This document shows, one piece after another, positions 13,901-26,457 of a stretch of 64,000 bases of DNA. The position numbers were made by a program, and so were the translations under genes. Position 1 is the first letter of the stretch, and each line of letters opens with the position of its first letter. The DNA is from Oxytricha trifallax (lineage: Eukaryota; Ciliophora; Spirotrichea; Sporadotrichida; Oxytrichidae), in NCBI GenBank assembly GCA_000711775.1, contig ARYC01000367.1, positions 62,001 through 126,000 of the forward strand, read 5' to 3'. A model generated the notes under the pieces. That model was not told the DNA's origin. It worked only from the letters and a program-made list of their open reading frames with translations, and ran no database searches.

Positions 13901-16613
13901 AGTATCATTTGATTTCGCTTTTATATACTATTGAGAAAATAATAATGCAAGCCAATTATATTATTTTAATTATAATTTAAAGTATGTAACATCAAAACTT
14001 ATTAATAAAATTAAATAAGAGTTTATCAATAATTAATGCAGGTGAGTGAGTTATTTTACTATTGTCTACTTTTATATTTGATAAAACAACTTGTTCCTTA
14101 ATTTTAATCATATTTATCAGAGCTACTTTCTTAATATAATTATCAAATATGATGTTTTTATCTAATTTCTTAAATAAGTTAATAACATCCATATACATTT
14201 ATACTTAAATTTATAAATCAGAGCTTTTGAAGCATCATTCTAAGTTGGATTAGTTATATTAAGGAAATTTAATTAGTAAAATGTTTGTACTCTATCAATT
14301 TTTAAATATTATGAATTATTCTATTAATTCTTATAATTAGTATTATATTTGAATATCAGGTCCTGTTATTCTCAGAAGATCTTAACCAAAACTATTTTAA
14401 AACTGCAATTAAATCAGAGTCACATTCCCAGAACTTTATTTCAAATTAATCAAAGTTGAAGATGTGTTCATATTATCAAACATCAAGTTATAACAAAATT
14501 AATATTCAATAATTATTAATTTAAATTAAAATTAAACTATTTAAATAATCATATAGAGATAAATGTTTTGCTTTGACCTAGGTTCTTGCACCAATAATAT
14601 CAGTTCCTGATTTACTATATGAAAATAAGTTATAAGTTAAAGATTTTTACATATTATATTTGTAAATTGTGAATTTGACACAAAAAAGGAATGTTAGTTT
14701 GGCACATTTTATACATAATCAATGTATTGATTAATTCTAAGGTTAGTATTTGTGAACTGAAAAATCTATTATCACTAAAAAATTAACACGAATATAATTT
14801 AAAATTTAATAATTATTGAACTGGCAGTTATTTATAGTAATTTGTTGGATTTTAGGTAATGGATCAGTGCAATTAAGATCGTTAATGGATATTATATGAG
14901 ATTCTGACATGTTTATGAATTAATTACTTTCTAAGATAGCATTATGAAGTGTAGTTAGATGGATTTAAATTATTAAATTGATCTATAACTATAATATTTT
15001 ACTAATTTAGCTTTAAACTTTATTATAAATTTACAATAGATGCAATAAGTACTTTTGTACAATTAAAAACTATGAAACTCCTCCATCATTTATTGTATTT
15101 TAATCCATAAAAGTACTATTCTATATAATTAATGCACCCATATCCTAATTGGTATTGCAACTATAGTTCCCATAGTTAGAGCCATAGTCTAATTCAATTA
15201 AATTTCTAGTGTTTTAAACAAGAAATATACAATTTTGGAAAGTAATTTTAATTGGCAAAGAAGAGTAGAGGAAGTTTCCATAAATTTAAAATGTGCAATT
15301 TATAAAAGAAAGTCTCATATTTGGCTGCCATGTTTGCTCATCTATTGTTATCAGGAATTGATCGTACTACAAATCGCCTTGGTTAATTATAAAATGGGTA
15401 TCAGTAAATGTATTGAATAGTTTTATATTAATATTAAAACCATTTAATTTACAAATAAATGTAAGATCCTAACCCATTACCAGAATTGGAGAGTTCTGAA
15501 CATTAAATATAAAATGTATGTCAAAAAAGAGATTAAATTATTTACATATATAAATTTAAACACTCTATAGATGTCTGCTTTTAAAATTTTAAAATCCTTA
15601 TTAGTCTTGAACATTTCTAGTATCATTAGAATTTAATTGTTGATTGATGTTTTTTGGCTGATCATCTATTTAAAAGAGGTAAGACCTGAGTAACTTATAA
15701 TGTGTAAGACTATCATTATTTCAATTTTAACAAATTTAAATAACTATTTAGATTCCTAGTATAAACCACACGAAATATACAAAAATAGAAATAAATTAAC
15801 CAATAAATAAATTAATTAGTTTAATTTGATAATACCATAACGTATTTCGTTTTTTCCTGAAATTAAAATGGTTAATAATTATTTATGACTAATAGAATAC
15901 TCTTACTTAGACATTTTAATTAAATCAAAAATATTTAAGTATACTATTATAATCTTTTTTGTTAAACATTTTCTGGCGATAGGATGATAAATATAGTTTT
16001 TGATATCTATACATGTGATATTGGCATAATAACCTGGAATTCCTTCCGATCTGCTACTATTATTAATTTAAAGCAAGTTTACTGAACTCTCCTAAATGTT
16101 AAGATTTCCTATTAAAAACAAGTTTAAGATAAACACGATTGTTACCATTTTAATCTGTCTATGTATTGATGTGGATTTCATTGTTATTTGGAAAATCTGA
16201 GAAAGAATTATTGTCGGTAATAATGTTGGTTAGTTCTTGTTAATTTCTCAATAGTAAAATTTATAAATTATTAAGTAATTATTTTATAGAATTATATAAG
16301 TTTTTTATAATTGAAATAGCGATATTCTTAAATCATCAAGAGCTATACGTAAAATAATCAACTAAAAATTTTCTAAGGGTTTTAATATACCTACCTTCAA
16401 TTAGTTATAAAAATTTTTGATAATTATATGTTCTATATATAATCATGGAAAATTAAACTATAATATATTTATTAAAAGTTACTTAGGCAATTGTTCATCA
16501 TTAATTTAAATAACTTCTTATGAAACACAGTTTACCAATGCATAAGCAATTAATGAAATGAAAAATAGTGTTCTTTATAATGGCATGATTTTAATGTAGT
16601 AAGTATTTGCCAT
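4902..16613 (-). CDS. giant secreted/membrane protein: beta-helix repeats, Cys-rich modules, C-terminal TM bundle (interrupted gene)
   Basis: N-terminus at ATG 16613 with a signal peptide (RTLFFISLIAYALVNC). About 16.5-13.1 kb and 12.2-8.4 kb encode many short beta-strand segments typical of pectin-lyase/Pmp-like parallel beta-helices, for example SDFIGNRAVFGNAGAIYLNC and SRFYNNQAKKEGGAISYSF. Cys-rich modules lie at about 12.4-13.0 kb (CQTCNNDYQCLTYSYC) and 7.4-8.0 kb (CIECSDGFYSLESNQKQCNE, a GCC2/GCC3-like pattern). At about 7.3-6.35 kb several hydrophobic helices form a membrane domain (FFLPFICIFFFAIFWFCW; VGIPIIVIWVVGLPIITLAT), followed by a polar, Ser/Asn/Lys-rich cytoplasmic tail ending in TGA at 4902-4904. 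AT-rich breaks (such as 7600-7860, 12430-12660 and 13780-14200) are introns or IESs. This architecture is common in ciliates; a surface role is inference. Whether one macronuclear gene covers the whole span is not proven. Confidence 0.6.
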
Positions 16614-17191
16614 ATTAATTGATTAATTTTTATGATTAGAGAATAGGTTTTTTATATTAATTTATACAATAATGTTAATTACACATTTATTTTAATTTAA
16701 CTACCTTCAATAAAAATTTTTAACCATGTTTAGCACTTTATAATCCAGAAAATACTATCATAAAAAGTTCGAAAATATAGTAAGTATTTTTTAGTATAAA
16801 TTTATAATAGATACTTTTTGTTATTAATTTTATTTTTATAGAACTTTTAGACACTTAATAAAATCAGTTATATTATATTTCTTGAGTATGGAATATACAA
16901 AAGTATTTTTTCATAAATAATTATTATGAGCATTATTATTTATGACTTTTATTCATAAAGAATAAAACAATTGTTTAATTTTATCCTGATAAGATTATAT
17001 TACCTATATAAAATTAAATGGATGATAATAATACTGAAACTATAAGAAATTAAAATTTTAGATAAATTAATGCTAAAACATAATACTGTATAATAAATGA
17101 CAAATTTCTTTTTGTTTAAATTAATGAATAATTTTAATTATATTCTAAATATTATTTTACTACTAATTCTTAATTTAATTGTCTTATGTTC

Positions 17192-18360
17192 TCATTATTT
17201 ATGTTATTTGGTCTTATGATCTGAATGACCACCTTATTTTGATTTATTCTCGGTATTATTGAAGCTTTTTGCACTGTCATTTGAATCTGACTCTTGTATA
17301 ATGTTTTCTAAGTCTCTCTTCTCTTCGTTATTAAATTAATTGAAATAAATCAAGCATTTTAAACAACATTTATTGATGTCTATATATTATCTTAATATTT
17401 AATTGCAATAAGAATTATAGTCACTCCTTTTCCCAGTTTAGCTGTCTTCTGCTGTTTTATTATTAAAGCTTCAACTTTATTATATTTTATTTATATATTT
17501 TAACTAAATAAAATATAAATAATTTAACTCTATAATAAAAATTACAACTTGCTCCTAATTGACTTAACTCAGGTGAGATTCCAACTACTCCCCATCGTTA
17601 CTACTAATAAGCAAATTACTATATTTGTCTTAATTTAAAGAGAAGTCAGGTTTTGTTTAGATTCAACTTCACTTGCTAAGCTGTTCTTGGATTATTTAAA
17701 TACTTGTGTTTTCTAAAATCCTCATGCTCATTGGTGATCCTATGTTTTTTATTTATATTAGCAAAACAAAATTAATTTTTTTTGCAAAAAGATTTACACA
17801 AAAATAAGATCACCAAATATTAAGTTTAATAATAATATTGAGAATTAGGGTAAAATTCTTTCAAACTATTATTTTTTTAATAAGATTGAACCAAAAGATT
17901 TATTGCAAATAAGATTAAAGTATAAAAGTTCTTGTTTTCAATAATTTCTATATTTACTTCTTATTTGACAATATGCATTAAGTGGTAGTTGATTTTTAAG
18001 CTTTAGGTTTGAATTAGAATCTTCTGAATCACTGCCTTTTTTCTTGTTACTCGTGTTCTAGCCTCTCCTGTCGTAGGGCAGGATGGGTGATTATAGATTC
18101 ATCATGCCATCGTAGTCCACATCTCGCTATTTGTTCAAAACCACTGGAGTTGGAGGATTTTTAATCATTGAGAGTGGTGACTTGTTATTTAAATTTTACT
18201 AAATAATAAAAAAAACAACAATATTTTGGTTTAATTGAGAATTTTGATTGGATTAAGATTCATTGTAGTTGAAATACTCTACTTTATCTTAAGAGAAATT
18301 TAAATTATCTGCATTTATTGATTAAAGTCTTTATTTTAAATTTTTTGTTGTGAAAATATG
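17192..18360 (-). CDS. unknown protein, 3' coding segments
   Basis: Minus-strand coding blocks in ciliate code: about 18360-17975 (NLKQRLQSINADNLNFSQDK, then SPLSMIKNPPTPVVLNKQRD and YDGMMNLQSPILPYDRRGQN), about 17740-17565 (RITNEHEDFRKHKYLNNPRT; NLLISSNDGEQLESHLSQVN), and about 17465-17192 (DSQTGKRSDYNSYCNQILRQ; NNEEKRDLENIIQESDSNDS) ending in TGA 17192-17194. The product is polar, acidic near the end and His/Lys-rich at the terminus; no domain was recognised. The blocks are separated by AT-rich DNA (17470-17560, 17760-17960) that is probably IES or intron. The 5' end is missing; upstream lies a dispersed repeat (18506-19150), so the gene is partial in this window. Confidence 0.5.
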
Positions 18361-18505
18361 TTTAAATAAATATTTTGGCTTTCATTGACAATTATAAGAT
18401 TGAAATTAGTAAAATTAAAGAATTTGTTATAAAAATTAAAATTAAATTAAAAATTTCTTTATTGTCTCAAGGTTATATTTGACGAGTATTATTATTAAAT
18501 TAGAA

Positions 18506-19150
18506 AGTTATAAGGATAGGGTGATCCACAGGCTGGAGACTTTCTAATAGAGCTTTCTGCTACACTAAGGCCTGCTGAGGGTAGGCATGGGGTTGCTGGG
18601 TTCACCTTATTAGGGGCCAGTCGGCGGGGTTCAATCTGTCAGATCCTAAACTCCTCGAGTTGTCTGCACGCTAAGGATTTCCCTGCATTAGATGAGCTTC
18701 CTGGCGTGAGTTCAGCTTCCTAGGTAATAGGGAGCAGGATGAAGGTGGTGCTCAACCTTCAAAAGTGAGACGATGAGAACCATAGAAGCCAACGATAATG
18801 ATTTTCCTCCCACACCAGGTCGGGTTAATGAGGCTACCACAGCGAAAGGACAGAGACTACTATCTCAGCAGCGGTGGAACCTGGTAAGCGTTTTCTCCAG
18901 ACTCCCCTTTAATTGTTTACAGGAAGCAGATCTCTGCGAGCTCTGCGGGGGATACTCCTAGTTCGCTAGGCTCTTATCTCGTATGCATCTCTATACAGGG
19001 AGAAGTGGAATGGGGGGCGAAGTGGTTTTTTGGAGTTTTTTAGTTCACGACTTGCCACGTCATTGATTGCCACTTCAACTCACTTCAGATAAGTCTACGT
19101 CACGACTAAAATTGAAGGTTTGATTTTAGTATAAAACAGTGATATGTTAA
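18506..19150 (+). repeat. dispersed GC-richer repeat, copy A
   Basis: Relatively GC-rich block shared with 40035-44760 (split), 48165-48345 (3' part only) and 59995-60625. Shared landmarks in order: AGAGCTTTCTNCTACACTAA, GGGGTTGCTGG, CCAGTCGGCGGGGTTCAATC, TTTCCCTGCATTAGAT, GGGAGCAGGATGAAGGT, CCACAGCGAAAGGACAG, a GGAGTTTT stretch, and a 3' end with CACGACTAARATTGA and GATATGTTAAATTTA. Copy A diverges most in the middle. A short frame in it (MRTIEANDNDFPPTP...) is also visible in copy C, so the element might be transcribed or translated, but no family is recognised. GGTTCAATC resembles a pol III B box; that is a resemblance only. Confidence 0.6.
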
Positions 19151-19457
19151 ATTTAATTTGAGTTACTCATTATTTACTATATTTGACGAGTAGGGAAACG
19201 ATTATATTTTTATTGAATGTGGTTATTGTCACTTAGAAAATTTTCGCACTAATTAGAACTTTTTGTTTATCTTATTTTATATTGATACCACATTATTTAT
19301 ATAATATGGATATAATTAATTTTTACTAAATTAATATTATATGTGATAATTCCAAAGTATTACAGAAATCATGATTACAAAAATAAATATTTAATAAATA
19401 AAACCTAAAATATCTAGAGTAAATACCATTTTTATAAGTTTGTATTATTAATTTTTT
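19151..19457. other. AT-rich gap
   Basis: AT-rich sequence between dispersed repeat copy A and the 8-bp-duplication element. No coding frame, inverted repeat or tandem motif was recognised here. Confidence 0.4.
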
Positions 19458-20778
19458 GGGTACTGACGTCCATTCCTCACTGGTGACGTCCATTCCTCAC
19501 CGGTGACGTCCGTTCCTCACCATTATTAATATATTTTAAAAAATTTCATAAACACTCAATTAAGAAGTAAGATTATTAGATTTAAAATTTACCAAATGGA
19601 ATTTAGCTGCGTAAATATTTTTACACAAATGATTTCAGAAATTATTAAAACTGGTCTATCAAACTAGAATTCAAAATTATTACTAAATCAAATATTATAT
19701 AAGCTAATTATCACATTTTATTTCTGTTAAAAAATACCATTTTATTTTTTAGCATTTGCTTATTACATCTCTGGGGATGTTTAAGACCAGGATCTTTAAT
19801 TTCGTTATTAAAGTAAAAAAAAAATATTTATTTTTTACACCTCAAAACTCTAAGTGACTCTTTATAGATCTTTTGGGGAGTTGTTACCTTACTTCATCAA
19901 AAGTTTATTACCCATTAAAATCTTTAAGTTTAATCAATTTATGGGAATCTTAATCACTTTTATGAAAAAATTTTACTTTTCATAACATTTTTAACTCTTT
20001 TAGCTTGATATGATTCTTTATTATCATCAAAATTACATTGATAAAAATAGTACCAATATTTAATGAAACTAGGGATAGTTGAAACCTTCAAAACTATATT
20101 TTTAAATTATTCTTAATATATTGGGAGGAAGTAGCGATTTATATTTGCTTCCTATAATTTTTGGCAGTTAGAATTTATTTTTAAACTTTTGAGGGGACTC
20201 CCCCAATCTATGTGGTTACTAATAAAGCAAATGAACTTTACAATATTATTATTTAAGATTATTTCATAACATTACTCTAATAAACACTCATTGAACAAGA
20301 TAGTATTAATTTCTTTCATTCTTAATTTTGCATATTAAAATGTATCATAAAGATATTTGTGTTTTTTGTTTTTTATTATTTGCAAAGCTCTTAATTTATA
20401 GTTTAAATAATTGACAAATATTTAAACTTTAAATAATATATAAGTTTTTCATTTAAAACATTAAAAATTTACTTAATTTGCCTATTTATAATGACAACTA
20501 GACTCTAAATAAAAATATATGAATACAATGAAATGCTCGACTTAAAGCATGTTATTAAGATGAATTATTATTGCTATTTATAATATTAATTATGTTTTTG
20601 GGAAATTATGTGAGAATTGATCAATATCATTCATTATAGAGTATTTTATACATGTTTTAAAATATATTAATAATGGTGAGGAACGGACGTCACCGGTGAG
20701 GAATGGACGTCACCGGTGAGGAATGGACGTCACCGGTGAGGAATGGACGTCACCGGTGAGGAATGGACGTCAATACCC
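19458..20778. mobile_element. non-autonomous DNA element with iterated 20-bp ends and 8-bp TSD (element X1)
   Basis: Both ends start GGGTAYTGACGTCCATTCC in inverted orientation, and each end is an array of the 20-mer TGACGTCCATTCCTCACCGG: about 3 units on the left (19463-19520) and 5 on the right (20676-20773). The innermost unit on both sides carries the same variant (CCGTTCC), followed by a shared ATTATTAATATATTTTA. The element is flanked by the exact direct duplication AATTTTTT (19450-19457 and 20779-20786). The interior is AT-rich without a recognisable transposase in either code. An 8-bp duplication is typical of hAT-like and some other cut-and-paste transposons; family assignment is inference. 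Confidence 0.75.
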
Positions 20779-20989
20779 AATTTTTTAAATCAATATTTAA
20801 ATTTAAACATATTAAATTAAACGATAATTATTTATCTTGATATTACACTTTTTTTAAAAAAAAATTTATTTCTTAAATTAAGTTATTATTTCAGTATATA
20901 AACTTTAAATTACACTTTGCTATTATTGAAGTCTCCTTCAGTTTAAGATATAGTAAACTAAATAATAAAATTAATTCTAATAGAAAATT

Positions 20990-22960
20990 TTCAAATATTC
21001 ATTTCTTATAATTTTAATGTTTTAATTTTACTTCTACTTCTATAAGGTCTATTGCCCATTTCTCTCTTTTAGTTCCAGGTGGTTATAACAAGCCATTCTG
21101 GTGATTCAAAATAGTCATTAGACTGTATGGCTTCATTTTCTATTACAGATAGTTGACATCGTCTTTTCAACTTTTTAACACATTCTCAGTACACTTTGCT
21201 CAAAATAATTTTTTAAATATAATATATTAAAAGACTATTGATAATATTTTTTACTTAAATATATTTTAATATAAATTATATCGATATATTTGCTGAACTT
21301 GGCCGAAATATCTTATTTGGTATAGATAGGATTTTAGTTGACCATTTTATTAATCGCGAAAACCATAACTTAATCTTTTCATCGACTAATTTTACTTTTG
21401 ATTACTTTATTTTAGTGGGAACCTATTCCACCACCACACTTTTTTATAAATAAGTTTATTACTTACAAAATAATAATAGGCCTAAAAGTTTTTTCCGATA
21501 ATTACGTATAGAGTAACTTATTAAATTATTTTTGGCTAATTTTTAAAAAGAAAATAAAGCTCATTATAATTCCTTTTCATTAAAAGATATTAACTAAGTC
21601 TAAAATCATATAGGATTAAAGTATTGAAAATTTAATCAGTTAATCATTTAATATATAAAAATTTTGCAAATAATAACTCAGATGTAGCTTTATTTATTAT
21701 TTAATTTGCTTATCTTATTAAAAAATCAAGTGTATTAAGGCAATAAACATAATTTCATAAAAATTTATAACAGTAATAGAAGGTATATATGAGTTAATTA
21801 ATTGAAAAATTTTTTTTTAAAGCTTCCTTATTAAAAATTAAAAAATTTATAAAAATTTTTTGAAGCAATATTTTAATTTAATGATAAAAATATATTTTTA
21901 TAATTTCTAATTTAAAGGATTGTTTAATAGTACTTTTAATATTTTTTTTTTTACCTAAATTTGATCGATAATTTATTAAAAACAAATTTTTGACTTATAT
22001 AAAAGTGTAGTAGTGTGGCATGTGCCACTCTATTAAAGGATTAACTCTAAGTTATCATATGTAGCATTGGAGGTTTTATTACATAGAAACTAGCGATTTT
22101 TGACTTCAATTATTGAGACTTTGTTTTTATAGCACGTGAGATGCTTTCCAAATATAATTTATATTTAAAAAAGAAATTTATATTCAATTGATTTCTATTA
22201 ATTGTATTTAAATACAGGCTGATTAGTAATGATAAAGGAGATATAGTACTACTGACAAACTATATTCATAATTATTCAAAATTAATTGTTAATTAGAATA
22301 CTATCTGGAATAATTAAGTTAAGAATCTTTGATTAATTAAGAGTTTATTATTCATAAAATAAATTAATTTTTGGAATAAAATAAGTTAAAATAAATTCTA
22401 ACTGAATGAGTAAATATTACCCAGTAAATTATACAGTTAAATTCTTAGTATGATTAAACAAATTTATAATTATTATTTATAAATGAAATATCCTAAATTT
22501 TTAGAAAGTTATCTATCGCTATTATTTATGACGCTATTAGATTTATTTCAATCTACGCTTGATTGCAATTGTTAGACAAAAATAATCCTTACAACTTTAA
22601 CTTTTTATTAAAATATTGAGGATTTAATAGATTTTAAAATTTTCATATAATTTCAATGTTTCTCCTGTATTTAAGGGAACTGTTTGCCTTTACAAAATAG
22701 TGATATGCTTTTTAGCTTTTTTATTTATTGTCTTAAATTTTTGGTAATTTTTTTAGTATTTCATTTCCTAATATATAATCAAGATTTTACAAATTAAAGA
22801 AAAATAGTTTTATAATTAGTTCAACTGCTTTTTGTCATTTATTTATATAATCATTTGGTTATCATAAGAGAGTTTCCATCAAGAAATAAATTAATTTCAA
22901 TGCTGAGATATCCTTATTTGATAGGTATATCGTGAAATAACATAAGATGACTTAGACTAT
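20990..22960 (-). CDS. unknown interrupted gene (scattered coding segments)
   Basis: Several minus-strand stretches read as protein in ciliate code, each 30-65 codons, separated by AT-rich DNA: about 22955-22870 (YLSNKDISALKLIYFLMETL), 22730-22620 (KKAKKHITILQRQTVPLNTG), 22580-22500 (CNQAQIEINLIASQIIAIDN), 22150-21960 (HLTCYKNKVSIIEVKNRQFL), 21440-21290 (KVKLVDEKIKLWFSRLIKWS) and 21190-20990 (ENEAIQSNDYFESPEWLVIT). In the last two blocks a second frame is also open, so the frame choice is uncertain. No domain was recognised. The pattern fits one gene of short MDSs or exons, but its ends and continuity are unknown. Confidence 0.35.
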
Positions 22961-24525
22961 CATTTATGTATTAGAAGCAAAAAGATATTTTTAATAGTAT
23001 AAAATGCTTCTTAAAAACAATTATATTTATTTTTGAGAATAATAGGACATTTAGAATGTAACTTGCAGTTGTCTTTGTTATACTTTAATCAACTATGGTA
23101 TTTCTAAATAAACTTTTGATTTAGTAAATATACTTTTATGCCATAAGCTCTAATAAATTAATCTGGAATTTATGTATTTTTCTCAGAATTTCTAATATCT
23201 TACATTTCGATTTTCTATTCTCTTAATTTTAAACATCACTGAAAAATTGTAAATTTCTGGTAAAATATACATCATTGAAATAAGGCATAAATTTTATTCT
23301 AAACCAAAATATATAAAAGTTATTAGATAATTACATGTCTTCTCACTCATTTTCATTCTATTATAATAATGAATTATTTGAATCAAACAACGATTGAAAG
23401 TATGTTATTAATTTAGTGGCAATTTATATTTTAAACTTTTGCTCATTTATTTCATAAATAGATTTAATTTATTCAATATTATAATTTTATTGTTTATCTA
23501 CATTTACTTTTGAATTGTGAATGATATCTTTACTTAGAAACAGATTTCTTCGATCAACACCTCCGTGCTCTCCTCACTTCTCATCTGCAATTACGTAGTT
23601 CAGACTCGGCTGCACTTATCCTATCTTTTACTTTTCAGAGGATATATCGAACAATCTTATTATAAAATATAATGAAAAATACTTAATTTAATATTGGAAT
23701 GTTAACTAGCTTTTCTTATTTATAAATTAAGCAATTAGTTATCAATAAGTTTTACATATCATATAATTTATTTAATATTGTATATGAATTTTTCGAAATT
23801 AATTTTTGAAATTAAGATAAATTAAAACAGATTATAATTTGATTACAATAATTAAGATGGATTAGAGAAGTTTCTATAAACTACAGCATTTCTAAGAAAT
23901 ATTCACTGTATATGCTGATTTTTTATTCATAAACATTTATTTTTACTAACTTTATAATAACAAAATTCTAGTTTATCTATAGTTAAGCATGTTGAAAAGC
24001 TGTTATTATGAGAATTTTAGGTATATTTTGCAAATATCTATGATTTAATAATTATGAATTTTTGAAAATACTTCAAATTCCATCGCACTAATAAAGCAAC
24101 TACTATACATAAATACTTTTCATAAGTATCTAAGAATCTGCTTCGCTTAAATAGAATGATTTAAGAAATTCTAAAAAAATATATTTAAAAGTCACTTATA
24201 ATTAAGAGCAGTTATTATTTATTTTTAAACAAAATATGTTATTATGCTCTAAGTTTATAGCCATAATTTAAAGTTATTTCTATTTATAATTACTACATCA
24301 ATATAATGGCAGTTTATTTTAATTAAAAATTTTGAAATTTCCTTATATTTTGTATTTTAGCAATAGTAAATTGCTATTTTATAAATTAATAAAACTTAGT
24401 ATAATTTAATTCTAAATTTTATAACTAATTAATTTTTAATTAACAAATTTCAAAATAAAATTCTTTTTATTAAAATATCTGCATATTTTGATGTATTTTT
24501 TTTTTAATTTATAATTTATAACAAC
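22961..24525. other. AT-rich region with one GC-richer patch
   Basis: Mostly AT-rich DNA. A patch at 23540-23645 is markedly GC-richer and open in several frames on both strands, so it may be part of an MDS, but no frame could be preferred. No repeat arms were detected in this interval. Confidence 0.3.
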
Positions 24526-24774
24526 GAAAAGAAAAAGAAAAAAAAAGAAAGAGTGCACCTCACCCATGACATGGTTGATGGTATTAATTATGTCTAAGAT
24601 TCTCTGGGAAAAGTATTTAAGGTTCCAGATAAGTTTAATCTATATCCTAGAAAGTTTCTAAGCCCTGCTGCTCGAATTCCACTTCAATATTTAGGGGTAG
24701 ACGTTGATGTTCTTAATAGAAACAAAGATCTAAGAAAACATTATAATCTCGAAAAGCTAGCTGAAGAATAAAAT
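24526..24774 (+). CDS. locus F' coding segment 1, unknown protein
   Basis: Plus-strand frame in ciliate code after a Lys-rich run: VHLTHDMVDGINYVQDSLGK, then VFKVPDKFNLYPRKFLSPAA, RIPLQYLGVDVDVLNRNKDL. It is clearly related to the segment split at 56782-57520 (KKFKIPEQFNLYPMKPLNPQ; VQYLGAEVDILNQYKDEKAL), which supports it as real coding sequence. No family is recognised. The block is bounded by AT-rich DNA on both sides, as expected for an MDS or exon. Two further segments of this locus that have counterparts in locus F lie at 27001-27112 and 31141-31240. Confidence 0.6.
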
Positions 24775-25186
24775 TAATTTTGGGGTTTTTATTTGAAATG
24801 TAGATTTCATATTCAGATATTTTATATAATAACAATTTCTTAATTTATTTGAATAATTATTATTTAAATCTTATAACTTAAATTTATCTGTAAAATTTTT
24901 ATTTTATTTTATATTTTGAATTATGTTAGATCCTTGTATTATGATAAATTATTAAATGAATATAGATTATTTTAGAGAATTATTTTAAAAAAGTTCCAAA
25001 AATTCAGGGAATTTTAAAATGCCTTATTAGTTCAAGGAATACTTTAATATACCAAAATTGATTAAATTATTTATTTATTTATATTCTAATTTTATTATAA
25101 AATAATTAATTACGACAAGATGCCACAGATTACTTGGAAACTATTTGACGATTATCTTTATAATAAAAAAAATTAATGTTACTTAT

Positions 25187-25507
25187 GTGTTCTAACAAAG
25201 ATACCCCTCCCCACCCCCCTCCATACCATAAACCGAGATACCCCTCTCCCCACCCCTACCAATTTTAAAATTTAATAATATAATACAATAATTTATAAAA
25301 TCTTTTATAAATGAGAATTTTAAAAATTATTGATTGAATAATTATTTTTATTTATAATTAAAGTTTAATAATTTTAATTATATTTAAATTAATAACAGTG
25401 ATTAATTTTTAAAATTCTCATTTATAAAAGATTTTATAGATTATTTCATTAAAAAATAGGTAGGAGGTGGGGAGGGGGTATGGGGAGGGGTATCTCGGTT
25501 AGAACAC
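25187..25507. mobile_element. 321-bp MITE with polypurine/polypyrimidine ends
   Basis: Inverted ends GTGTTCTAACNNAGATACCC and a longer, imperfect inverted tract rich in CCCCTCCCC on the top strand at the left and its complement at the right; the inner arms (AATCTATAAAATCTTTTATAAATGAG-like) also pair. Flanked by TTAT on both sides (25183-25186, 25508-25511). No coding capacity. It lies between coding segments of locus F', so it sits in DNA expected to be removed from the macronucleus. Confidence 0.65.
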
Positions 25508-26457
25508 TTATGTTTAACAAATAATTATTTTCTAATTGGTAGCAACAATTTTACTTTATAGTCTCAAATTCTTTTATTACTACTTTTTTCTTAAAATTAT
25601 TTGTCAATATTTTATTTTGACAAAATCTAGTAATTCATTCAAATAACAGGGGTTTATGTAAATTAATTTGACTATTTAATTGAGTAAGTATGACATTAAA
25701 TCTGGGCAAAATTACAAGCCTAAAATTAGTTAAACTATAAATATTATTATAATTTTAAATTAATTGCTGTAAAATATAGAAATAACGTAAAAGGATGTCT
25801 TAAGTTGAAATAAAGGGTAAGAATAGTATATTAGAATTAGATTTCTAGCTAAATTTAATATTCTCTACCTAATTAACAAATTATATAAATGAAAATTAAA
25901 AATTCTTTATATTTATTAATTAACAGAACAAATAATTAAATTGATAGATTAAAGATAAAATGGGATAAAAATTTTCAAATACTCTCTAAATCTGTCTCCT
26001 AATCTAAGCTTATTTACCAAAAGTAAAAAATGCACTAATCTTTTAATATACTTACGTTAATTTACTTAAGCCACACTAGTGAAATGATAATGCTGCTTAT
26101 AAATATTATTTAACAAGCTTTTATAGTTTAGCATTTAAACAATACTCAAAATAAAATATTAACCATAATCGTCATAAAATCAAACAAATTTACTGAGCAA
26201 TTATTATGAGTCCAATTAATTTACTTTCAACCAATCTGCCTTCATTCAAAGATAGTTAGTCTAAGAAATATGTAGACTAAATTGTTTATAATTTTTATAG
26301 TTATTCGTAAAACATTGTTAAACTAAAAACGCTTTACCTACTATATCTATCAATTTTCATCTTAATTAATGTAAATTTAGTTAGAATAATTTTGTATTTC
26401 GTAAATAATATATTTTCTTTTTTTATTATTTTATCAATAATGAATACTATATTATTT
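25508..26457. other. AT-rich interval between two MITEs
   Basis: Mostly low-complexity AT-rich DNA. One plus-strand stretch at about 26180-26330 stays open in ciliate code (NLLSNYYESNQFTFNQSAFI) and could be a small coding segment of locus F', but there is no counterpart seen at 56-61 kb to support it. Confidence 0.25.

Noticed and set aside
18506..19150. Dispersed repeat as ribosomal or transfer RNA gene
   Set aside because: It has a B-box-like word and GC-rich blocks, but no cloverleaf could be drawn around it and no rRNA core motif was recognised.
20676..20773. Tandem 20-mers as a CRISPR array
   Set aside because: Units are contiguous with no spacers, are mirrored at the other end of the element, and the organism is a eukaryote.
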